DNA from: Anaerolineales bacterium
Lineage (GTDB): Bacteria > Chloroflexota > Anaerolineae > Anaerolineales > UBA6663
Length of the DNA stretch: 6,313 bases
NCBI GenBank assembly: GCA_017999235.1
Contig: JAGOBN010000257.1
Coordinates: 1-6,313, forward strand
Direction of reading: 5' to 3'
The notes beneath the pieces are model-generated. The model saw only the letters and a program-made list of their open reading frames with translations. It was not told where the DNA came from and did not search any database. Positions 1 to 5,056 of this stretch are shown one piece after another; within the stretch, counting starts at the first letter, position 1; the number at the start of each line of letters is the position of its first letter. Both the position numbers and the translations under genes were made by a program.

Positions 1-1
1 G

Positions 2-1260
2 CCGATTGGCGAGCTGGCGCGCGTCCTGGGCGGCGGCATCGTGCCAGGCTCGCTGGTGCTGGTGGGCGGGACCCCGGCATCGGCAAGAGCACCCTGCTCC
101 TCCAAATGACGCTGCTGATGACCGAGATCGCCGGCCCGGTGCTGTATGTGTCCGGCGAAGAGTCCGAGCGCCAGATCAAAATGCGCGCCGACCGCCTGGC
201 GCGCGAGCTGCCCCAAACCGCCGGCCAAACCGCCAATGCCCTGCTGCGCGGCGCTGAGTCGGAGCAGCTGTACCTGGTCACCGAAACCAACCTCGATACC
301 ATCCTCGAGCACATCCAAAACGTGAAGCCGCGGCTGGTGATCATCGACTCGATCCAGACCGTATATCTGAGCGGCCTGAACTCCACGGCCGGCTCGGTCA
401 GCCAGGTGCGCGAGTGCGCGGCCCGTCTGCAGGAAGTGGCCAAGACCTCGGGCATCGCCGTCTTCCTGATCGGGCATGTGACCAAAGAAGGCACCATCGC
501 CGGCCCGCGCGTGCTCGAGCACATTGTGGATACGGTGCTGCAATTGGAGGGCGACCGCTACCAGGCCTACCGGCTCCTGCGCGCGGCCAAGAACCGGTTT
601 GGCGCCACCTCGGAGGTGGGCGTCTTTGAGATGACCGGGGCCGGCATGACCGAGGTGACCAACCCGTCCGAGATGTTCCTGGCCGAACGGATGGTCAACG
701 TGCCGGGTTCGGCCATCGCCGTCACGCTGGAAGGCACGCGCCCGATCCTGGTGGAAGTCCAGGGCCTGACCAGCCCCACCAGCTTTGCCAACCCGCGGCG
801 CACCCCCAATGGCGCCGATCTGAACCGGCTGATGATGATTACGGCCGTCCTGACGCGGCGGGTCGGCCTGCGGCTGGCTGAGCAGGATCTGTTTGTCAAC
901 GTGGTGGGCGGCCTGCGCGTGGACGAGCCGGCCGCCGACCTGGCCATCGCCGCCGCCCTGGCCTCCTCGGTGCAGGACCGGCCGGTGCTGGCGGACTGCG
1001 CCCTGATCGGCGAGATTGGGCTTTCCGGCGAACTGCGGGCGGTCAGCCAGCTGGCGCTCCGCCTGCGCGAGGCGCGGCAGCTGGGCTTCCGGCGGGTCGT
1101 CATCCCGCGCAGCCTGCGCCGGCAGACGGACAGCTGGCCGGACGGATTGGAGGTGGTGCAGGCCCGCTCGGTGCGGGAGGCGCTGGAAGCGGTGCTGACC
1201 GGGACGCCCCCCCGCCCCAAGCCGGCCGAGCGCCGCGCTGCCGCCGAGGACGCGGAGTAG
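2..1260 (+). CDS. radA: DNA repair protein RadA/Sms, 5'-truncated by the window and frameshifted at Walker A
   Basis: RadA is a RecA-like ATPase that drives branch migration during recombinational repair. The protein is recognisable from the window edge. Bases 2-70 read IGELARVLGGGIVPG and onward in frame 2. From base 73 the protein continues in frame 1 as PGIGKSTLLLQ (P-loop, 73-105), Walker B LVIID (334-348), the conserved IGHVTKEG and AGPRVLEH segments, and the RadA signature KNRFG (589-603). A Lon-protease-like C-terminal domain follows (about 660-1200), then a charged Ala-rich tail, and TAG at 1258-1260. The N-terminal zinc finger lies upstream of the window; about 418 of the usual roughly 450-460 residues are visible. 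One base is missing between 68 and 72, so GGDPGIGKST is split over two frames. The ATG at 106 is not a real start, because it falls just after the P-loop. Codon usage and motifs are otherwise intact, so a sequencing or assembly error is the simplest explanation. Identity is certain; the frameshift is seen directly. Confidence 0.93.
   Translation, partial: DWRAGARPGRRHRARLAGAGGRDPGIGKSTLLLQMTLLMTEIAGPVLYVSGEESERQIKMRADRLARELPQTAGQTANALLRGAESEQLYLVTETNLDTILEHIQNVKPRLVIIDSIQTVYLSGLNSTAGSVSQVRECAARLQEVAKTSGIAVFLIGHVTKEGTIAGPRVLEHIVDTVLQLEGDRYQAYRLLRAAKNRFGATSEVGVFEMTGAGMTEVTNPSEMFLAERMVNVPGSAIAVTLEGTRPILVEVQGLTSPTSFANPRRTPNGADLNRLMMITAVLTRRVGLRLAEQDLFVNVVGGLRVDEPAADLAIAAALASSVQDRPVLADCALIGEIGLSGELRAVSQLALRLREARQLGFRRVVIPRSLRRQTDSWPDGLEVVQARSVREALEAVLTGTPPRPKPAERRAAAEDAE
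65..78 (+). other. radA: Single-base frameshift inside the radA Walker A motif
   Basis: The bases read GGC GGG ACC CCG GC. The RadA family has Gly-Gly-Asp-Pro-Gly here, which would need GGC GGG GAC CCC GGC. One G is therefore missing from what should be a run of four. The upstream frame (codons from base 2) and the downstream frame (codons from base 73) each give perfect RadA sequence right up to this point, which places the lesion within a few bases. Neither frame meets a stop near the junction. Confidence 0.88.
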
Positions 1261-1304
1261 GCGCGGCATTCAGCGGACTCTAATTGACGGGGTCGCCGCG
1301 CCTA
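1258..1304. repeat. Perfect 10-bp inverted repeat spanning the radA stop and the next promoter
   Basis: TAGGCGCGGC (1258-1267) and GCCGCGCCTA (1295-1304) are exact reverse complements separated by 27 nt. The left arm begins with the radA stop codon. The right arm ends inside the spacer and -10 region of the promoter at 1284-1313, and the -35 box lies in the loop. As RNA it could form a stem at the radA 3' end, but no U-tract follows. As DNA it is shaped like an operator half-site pair around a -35 element. Which of these it is, if either, cannot be told from the sequence. Confidence 0.5.
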
Positions 1305-1313
1305 TGTTAAGAT
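1284..1313 (+). promoter_or_regulatory. Sigma-70-like promoter for the yacL leader
   Basis: The -35 candidate is TTGACG (1284-1289, five of six to TTGACA). The -10 candidate is TAAGAT (1308-1313, four of six to TATAAT) with an 18-bp spacer; TTAAGA (1307-1312) with 17 bp is the alternative. The predicted start of transcription is near 1320, leaving a leader of about 195 nt before the yacL start. This is the strongest promoter match in the window and the surrounding spacer is visibly richer in A+T than the genes. Confidence 0.6.
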
Positions 1314-1319
1314 TAGTGA

Positions 1320-1500
1320 AGAAGCGGTCTTATTTATCATTATTCCGGATCGCTTCGGCCCGGAATCATTCTCACTAAAAGTCTTAGAGTTCAGTGGTAA
1401 AACCCACCTGGCCGGCCTGATTATCTGATACATTCCGCCAGCGGTTTGGCTTGAACTTTAGAACGGGTGAGCGCGAAACTGGGCGCTCGCCCGTTTATTC
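1320..1500 (+). ncRNA. Candidate structured leader or small RNA upstream of yacL, class not recognised
   Basis: This segment follows a good promoter, has no convincing ORF, and can fold extensively. A 5' stem pairs 1321-1330 with 1347-1356 (10 bp, two G-U) and competes with a perfect 7-bp stem, 1342-1348 with 1360-1366. A long-range stem pairs 1384-1394 with 1451-1461 (11 bp, three G-U) and encloses a small GCCA/TGGC hairpin (1437-1440/1447-1450). The long-range stem abuts the terminator-like hairpin 1462-1495. The arrangement of promoter, folded body and terminator fits either a leader that attenuates yacL or an independent RNA of about 180 nt. The pairings are seen; any function is inference. 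I could not match it to tRNA, SRP RNA, T-box, ydaO or other riboswitch cores from memory. Confidence 0.4.
1462..1500 (+). terminator. Intrinsic-terminator-like hairpin just before yacL (terminator or attenuator)
   Basis: AACGGGTGAGCGC (1462-1474) pairs with GCGCTCGCCCGTT (1483-1495) over 13 bp with a single G-U, with an 8-nt loop (1475-1482). A moderately T-rich tail, TTTATTCATTC, follows and runs up to the ribosome binding site at 1505. It is too far from radA (200 nt, with a promoter in between) to be mainly a radA terminator. Its place between the promoter and the yacL ribosome binding site suggests conditional termination or the end of a small RNA. The short alternative pairing CTCACT (1371-1376) with GGTGAG (1466-1471) could compete with it, but weakly. 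Confidence 0.6.
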
Positions 1501-1504
1501 ATTC

Positions 1505-1509
1505 AGGAG
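1505..1509 (+). promoter_or_regulatory. Shine-Dalgarno sequence deciding the yacL GTG start
   Basis: AGGAG lies 6 nt before the GTG at 1516. It is the only clear Shine-Dalgarno sequence in front of a gene in this window, and it supports GTG 1516 over the next in-frame ATG at 1549. Confidence 0.7.
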
Positions 1510-1515
1510 CCTGGT

Positions 1516-2616
1516 GTGAGCCTCGAATTTATCTTTCGTCTCATTGGTATGGTTGGGCTGGCGTTGGGCGGCGTCTACCTGGGGGTGTGGTGGGCGCGGA
1601 TGTCGGACACCTCAGTTGAGCTCTTAGCGCTGATCTTCGCGCTGGTGGGGGCGCTGGTGGGTTTGATCCTGACCCCGTATTTCACCACCCGGCCGGCCAC
1701 GGCTATCCGCAAACGGATGGTGGATATGCCGGCGGCCGTCCTCATCTCCGGCATGATCGGCCTGATCGTGGGGCTGGTGGTGGCCGGCCTGCTCTCCTTC
1801 CCCCTGTCCCTGATGCCGGCGCCCTTCAGCCAGGTCCTGCCCTTTGCGGGGGCCGTGGTCTTCTCCTGGCTGGGCATCTCTGTCTTTGTGATGCGCCAGC
1901 GGGATATCTTTTCGCTCTTTCGCGGCAAGGTGTCCGGCCGGCTGGCGGCCGAAGGGGCCGGCACGCAAAATGAGGGCCGCAGCGTCCTGCTGGATACCAG
2001 CGTCATCATCGACGGCCGCATCGCCGATATCGCCAAAACCGGCTTTATCGCCGGCACCATTCTGGTCCCCAAGTTCGTGCTCAACGAACTCCAGCACATC
2101 GCCGATTCGCCGGACACCCTGCGCCGCAACCGGGGCCGGCGCGGGCTGGAAGTGCTGAATGAACTGCGGGGCGGCTCGACGGCGCCGGTCAAGTTCACCG
2201 ACCTGGACGCCCCCAATGTGCGCGAGGTGGATGACAAGCTCGTCAGCCTGGCCAAACAGCTCAACTGCGCCATCGTCACCAACGACTATAATCTAAACCA
2301 CGTGGCCCAACTGCAGGGCGTCAGCGTGCTCAACATCAACGAACTGGCCAACGCCGTCAAGGCCGTCTTTCTGCCCGGCGAGGGCTTGACGGTCAAGATC
2401 ATCCAGGAAGGCAAGGAAATGGGCCAAGGCGTCGGCTACCTGGATGACGGCACCATGGTGGTGGTGGACGACGGCCGGCGCTATCTCAACGCCAGCCTGA
2501 ACGTCGTCGTCACCAAGATCTTCCAGACCACGGCCGGCCGCATGATCTTCGCCCGGCCGGAGAACGGCGGCGGCGAGCGCGACGAGCGCCCGGCCCGCGC
2601 CCGGGAACGCGGCTAA
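1516..2616 (+). CDS. yacL: YacL-type integral membrane protein with PIN nuclease and TRAM domains
   Basis: The predicted product has 366 residues; from memory B. subtilis YacL is about the same length. The N-terminus has four hydrophobic segments, about residues 5-26, 34-56, 73-99 and 105-126, forming a membrane anchor. A PIN domain follows (about 156-285), with the acidic residues expected for a metal-dependent RNase: D160 in LLDTSVIIDGRI, E191 in LNELQHIADS, D239 or D240 in EVDDKL, and D257 in IVTNDYNL. A TRAM-type RNA-binding beta domain covers about 288-347 (GEGLTVKI, GQGVGYLDDGTMVVV). The C-terminal tail, about 350-366, is rich in Gly, Arg and Glu. The GTG start is supported by AGGAG upstream. 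Family members are generally annotated as probable membrane-tethered RNases, and I know of no well-established substrate. The gene follows radA as in Firmicutes but without disA between them, and it seems to have its own promoter and leader. Identity is strong; RNase activity is inferred from domains. Confidence 0.9.
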   Translation: MSLEFIFRLIGMVGLALGGVYLGVWWARMSDTSVELLALIFALVGALVGLILTPYFTTRPATAIRKRMVDMPAAVLISGMIGLIVGLVVAGLLSFPLSLMPAPFSQVLPFAGAVVFSWLGISVFVMRQRDIFSLFRGKVSGRLAAEGAGTQNEGRSVLLDTSVIIDGRIADIAKTGFIAGTILVPKFVLNELQHIADSPDTLRRNRGRRGLEVLNELRGGSTAPVKFTDLDAPNVREVDDKLVSLAKQLNCAIVTNDYNLNHVAQLQGVSVLNINELANAVKAVFLPGEGLTVKIIQEGKEMGQGVGYLDDGTMVVVDDGRRYLNASLNVVVTKIFQTTAGRMIFARPENGGGERDERPARARERG

Positions 2617-2634
2617 CCTGACCTGCGCCAACGC

Positions 2635-2655
2635 GCCGGCTGAGCTCCAGCCGGC
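2635..2655 (+). repeat. Perfect 8-bp hairpin in the yacL-cysS spacer
   Basis: GCCGGCTG (2635-2642) pairs with CAGCCGGC (2648-2655) around a 5-nt loop. It starts 18 nt after the yacL stop and ends 16 nt before the cysS ATG. Only TT follows, so it is not a canonical intrinsic terminator. It could stabilise the yacL 3' end or act as a weak or Rho-assisted stop. Confidence 0.45.
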
Positions 2656-2671
2656 TTACATGTGAACCATC

Positions 2672-4123
2672 ATGCCGATCACCGTCTACAACACCCTCTC
2701 CCGCCGCAAAGAAGAATTCAAGCCGCTCGTTGAAGGCCGCGTGCATATCTATGTCTGCGGCCCCACCGTGTACGACCACCCGCACATCGGCCACGCCAAG
2801 ACCTATGTGGCCTTTGACACCATCGTGCGCTTCCTGCGCTACGCCGGCCACCGGGTGCGCTACGTCCAGAACATCACCGACGTGGGCCACATCCTGGATT
2901 CCGGCGAGGACCGCATCCTCAAAGGCGCAGCCCGCGAGCGCATCGAGCCGATGGAAGTGGTGGAACGCTACACGCGCTCGTACTTCGAGGCCATGGACGC
3001 GCTGGGCGTCCAGCGGCCGGATATCTCGCCGCGCGCCTCGGCCCACATCCCCGAGCAGATCGAGCTCACCAAGACCCTGCTCGCTAAGGGCCACGCCTAC
3101 GAGGCCGGCGGCTCGGTGTATTTCGACGTGCATTCCTTCCCGGAGTACGGCAAACTCTCCGGCCGCAAGGTGGAAGAGCTGGAAGAGGGGACCCGCGTGG
3201 CGGCGCGCGACGAAAAGCGCCACGCCGAGGACTTTGCGCTATGGAAGAACGCGCCCCCGGAGCACATCCTTAAGTGGCCGAGCCCGTGGGGCTGGGGCTA
3301 TCCGGGCTGGCACATCGAGTGCTCGGCCATGGCCACCAAGTATCTGGGCGAGACCTTTGACCTGCACGGCGGCGGGGTAGACAACATCTTCCCGCACAAC
3401 GAGTGCGAGATCGCCCAGAGCGAGGCCGCTTTTGGGCAGCCGTTCGCCAACTACTGGCTGCTGACCGGCTCGCTGACGCTGGACGGCGTGAAGATGAGCA
3501 AGAGCCTGGGCAACGTGCTGACCGTGAAAGACGCGCTGGCGCGCTGGCGGCCGGAGGCCATCCGGTTCTTCATCCTCTCCGGCCATTACCGCAGCCCCAT
3601 CGACTTCTCCGGTGACGCCATTGACGCGGCCGCCAAGGGCTGGGAGCGGGCCACCGCGCCGGCCAACGCCCTGCGGGAGCGCCTGCGCTCGCCGGACCTG
3701 CCGGACGGCGGGGCCGCGGGAGTGGCGCCGGCGCTGGCCGAGATCAAGACCCGGTTTGTCGAGGCCATGAGCGACGACTTCAACTCGCCGGTGGCGCTGA
3801 GCGGACTGTTCGAGCTCAGCAAACTGGCCAACTCCCTGTTGAACACCGAGCCGGCCGCCGGCCGGGGCGCCCTGGAAGCGGTGCTGGCCCTGTATGAAGA
3901 ACTGGGCGGCCAAGTGCTGGGGGTGCTGCCGGCCGCCAGCCTGGCCGGCGCCGGCGCCAATGCCGAGCGCGAGGCGGCGCTGATCCGGCTGCTGATTGAG
4001 ATGCGGGCTGAGGCCCGGGCGCGCAAAGACTTCGCCGCCTCGGACAAGATCCGCGACCGGCTCAAAGACAGCGGCGTGATCCTGGAAGACGGCAAGGCCG
4101 GGACCACCTGGAAATTGGGCTAA
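2672..4123 (+). CDS. cysS: Cysteinyl-tRNA synthetase
   Basis: This class I aminoacyl-tRNA synthetase charges tRNA-Cys with cysteine in the cytoplasm, using ATP. The 483-residue product is within the normal family range. It has the HIGH motif at 38-41 ([11 protein letters not shown]) and KMSKS at 274-278. All four zinc ligands that bind the substrate cysteine thiol are present at family spacing: C29, C217 (WHIECS), H242 and E246 ([10 protein letters not shown]). The C-terminal part has the usual helical bundle and the ending in which [11 protein letters not shown] precedes GVILED and GTTW. An Ala/Gly-rich linker lies near 420-430. The start [10 protein letters not shown] is the normal CysRS N-terminus, so ATG 2672 is firm although no Shine-Dalgarno sequence precedes it. 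It lies 55 nt after yacL and 107 nt before rlmB. In Firmicutes cysS is followed by mrnC; that gene is absent here. No key residue is missing. Confidence 0.98.
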   Translation: MPITVYNTLSRRKEEFKPLVEGRVHIYVCGPTVYDHPHIGHAKTYVAFDTIVRFLRYAGHRVRYVQNITDVGHILDSGEDRILKGAARERIEPMEVVERYTRSYFEAMDALGVQRPDISPRASAHIPEQIELTKTLLAKGHAYEAGGSVYFDVHSFPEYGKLSGRKVEELEEGTRVAARDEKRHAEDFALWKNAPPEHILKWPSPWGWGYPGWHIECSAMATKYLGETFDLHGGGVDNIFPHNECEIAQSEAAFGQPFANYWLLTGSLTLDGVKMSKSLGNVLTVKDALARWRPEAIRFFILSGHYRSPIDFSGDAIDAAAKGWERATAPANALRERLRSPDLPDGGAAGVAPALAEIKTRFVEAMSDDFNSPVALSGLFELSKLANSLLNTEPAAGRGALEAVLALYEELGGQVLGVLPAASLAGAGANAEREAALIRLLIEMRAEARARKDFAASDKIRDRLKDSGVILEDGKAGTTWKLG

Positions 4124-4132
4124 TACGTTTTG

Positions 4133-4187
4133 GCCACCGAGACGCAGAGGCACAGAGCTGGCCTGCGTGTCTCTGTGCCTCGGTGGC
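4133..4187. repeat. Palindromic CACAGAG-unit repeat between cysS and rlmB
   Basis: The outer arms GCCACCGAG (4133-4141) and CTCGGTGGC (4179-4187) are perfect 9-bp complements. Inside them, GCACAGAG (4150-4157) and CTCTGTGC (4171-4178) are perfect 8-bp complements, leaving an extra 8-nt unit (ACGCAGAG, 4142-4149) on the left arm. Read outside-in, both arms consist of GCCACCGAG followed by short related units of the form RCRCAGAG, in a different order. ACGCAG (4142-4147) can also pair with CTGCGT (4163-4168). From memory, dispersed intergenic repeats with this type of sequence occur in many bacterial genomes, so this is probably a small non-coding mobile or REP/MITE-like element. No T-tract follows on either strand, so a classic terminator is unlikely. 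Confidence 0.6.
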
Positions 4188-4212
4188 GCCTCCCTGATCT
4201 CGGCGGAGCGCA

Positions 4213-4221
4213 TGGTACACT
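4213..4221 (+). promoter_or_regulatory. Extended -10 promoter candidate for a leaderless rlmB mRNA
   Basis: TGG TACACT (4213-4221) combines a TGN extension with a -10 hexamer matching TATAAT at four of six positions. No good -35 is seen 16-19 bp upstream, which is common with extended -10 promoters. Only 9 nt separate the hexamer from the ATG at 4231, so transcription would start at or within a few bases of the start codon. No Shine-Dalgarno sequence is present. Confidence 0.45.
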
Positions 4222-4230
4222 CCTGAGACT

Positions 4231-5013
4231 ATGAGTCGGGAACTCCTCTATCGCCGCAACGCCATCCGCGAATGCCTGCGCGCCGGCCGGCGCAAAATCC
4301 ACAAACTGCGCGTGGCCGGCGATGCCGACCTGGCTGACGCCCAGGACATCCTGGCCGAAGCCAAGCGGCTGAAGATCCCCGTCGAGACCACCGACCGCAA
4401 GACCATCAACCAGGCCACCTTTGGGGAACGCCACCAGAACCTGATTCTGGAGGTCGGCCCCTACCCGTACGCGGACCTGGAAGATCTGCTGGAACGCGCC
4501 CGGATGAGCGGCGAGCCGCCCTTCCTGCTGATCCTGGACCTGGTGCAGGACCCGCGCAACGTCGGCGCGCTGCTGCGCACGGCGGAGGCGCTGGGCGTCC
4601 ACGGCGTCATCATTCAGGAGCGGCGCGGCTGCGAGGTGACGCCCACGGTGGTGAACACGGCCGCCGGCGGCACCGAGCATCTGCTGATCGCCCAGGTGAC
4701 CAACCTGGCCGAGGCCATGCGCCGGCTCAAGCAGCACGAGATCTGGCTGGTGGGGCTGGATCTCAGCGCTGACGCCCAGCCTTTGGACCAACTCGATCTG
4801 AAGCTGGGGCTGGGGCTGGTGATCGGCAACGAGGGCAGCGGCCTGCGCCGGCTGGTGCGCGATCTATGCGATTTCCGCGCCTTCCTGCCGATGAACGGGC
4901 GTGTCCAATCGCTGAACGCCGCCGTGGCCGGCTCGCTGGCCCTGTACGCGGCCCGGAGCGCGCGCCGCTCCCCGCTGGCGCGGCCAGCGGAAAAACGCCG
5001 GCCTAACGGTTAA
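4231..5013 (+). CDS. rlmB: TrmH-family 23S rRNA (guanosine-2'-O-)methyltransferase, RlmB type
   Basis: This SPOUT-fold enzyme transfers a methyl group from S-adenosylmethionine to a ribose 2'-OH in RNA. RlmB acts on G2251 of the 23S rRNA peptidyl-transferase P-loop (E. coli numbering). The 260-residue product starts with the substrate-binding domain (about 1-75; LYRRNAIRECLRAG, and FGERHQNLILEV near 64-75). The catalytic domain carries the three SpoU motifs: motif 1 around 103-117 (DLVQDPRNVGALLRT, with N110 and R116), motif 2 around 197-207 (VIGNEGSGLRR, with E201) and motif 3 around 219-230 (LPMNGRVQSLNA, with S227 and N229). HQN replaces the commoner HQG in the N-domain. An Arg-rich tail extends beyond the core. 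Its position after cysS matches the conserved order and favours RlmB over TrmH or other SpoU paralogues. The family is certain; the exact target nucleotide is inferred. Confidence 0.92.
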   Translation: MSRELLYRRNAIRECLRAGRRKIHKLRVAGDADLADAQDILAEAKRLKIPVETTDRKTINQATFGERHQNLILEVGPYPYADLEDLLERARMSGEPPFLLILDLVQDPRNVGALLRTAEALGVHGVIIQERRGCEVTPTVVNTAAGGTEHLLIAQVTNLAEAMRRLKQHEIWLVGLDLSADAQPLDQLDLKLGLGLVIGNEGSGLRRLVRDLCDFRAFLPMNGRVQSLNAAVAGSLALYAARSARRSPLARPAEKRRPNG

Positions 5014-5024
5014 GCCGTGGCCGG
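4998..5024 (+). repeat. Hairpin overlapping the rlmB stop codon
   Basis: CCGGCC (4998-5003) pairs with GGCCGG (5019-5024), and ACGG (5006-5009) pairs with CCGT (5015-5018), with a 2-nt TA bulge. The loop TTAAG (5010-5014) holds the TAA stop codon. The sequence AAACCC follows rather than T residues, so a standard intrinsic terminator is not supported. A role in 3'-end stability or Rho-assisted termination is possible but not shown. Confidence 0.4.
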
Positions 5025-5040
5025 AAACCCGCCGCCCGAC

Positions 5041-5046
5041 TAGAAT
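5041..5046 (+). promoter_or_regulatory. -10 candidate for a near-leaderless HD-gene mRNA
   Basis: TAGAAT matches TATAAT at five of six positions and lies 10 nt before the ATG at 5057, which predicts a 5' leader of only a few bases. No clear -35 box is found at 16-18 bp and no Shine-Dalgarno sequence is present. It sits in the 43-nt spacer after rlmB. Confidence 0.45.
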
Positions 5047-5056
5047 CCAAACTGCC

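Noticed and set aside
106..108. ATG at 106 as the radA start
   Set aside because: The Walker A motif lies immediately upstream and homologous RadA sequence continues to base 2, so starting here would remove the P-loop.
1385..1405. tRNA D-arm-like sequence (GAGTTCAGTGGTAAAACC) in the yacL leader
   Set aside because: No matching acceptor stem, anticodon arm or T-arm (GGTTCGA-type) follows at tRNA spacing, so the similarity is likely chance.
1320..1500. Known RNA classes for the leader (SRP RNA, T-box, c-di-AMP ydaO, 6S)
   Set aside because: I could not find their conserved cores: no GGAAG/GCAGCC SRP apex, no T-box GGGUGG sequence, and no single long end-to-end hairpin with a central bubble as in 6S.
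1575..2282. Long reverse-strand open frame (235 codons) opposite yacL
   Set aside because: It is a shadow of high-G+C codon bias: the product is low-complexity Ser/Arg/Thr-rich with no motif, and the plus strand clearly encodes YacL.
3239..4213. Reverse-strand open frame of 324 codons opposite cysS
   Set aside because: The product is Gly/Arg/Gln-rich without recognisable domains and lies wholly antisense to an intact CysRS with all catalytic motifs.
4280..4293. 14-bp perfect palindrome GCGCCGGCCGGCGC inside rlmB, and the many GCCGGC/CGGCCG hexamers in the window
   Set aside because: These come from frequent GCC, GGC, CGC and CGG codons (Ala, Gly, Arg) in a GC-rich genome; without a background count I cannot claim an iterated palindrome.
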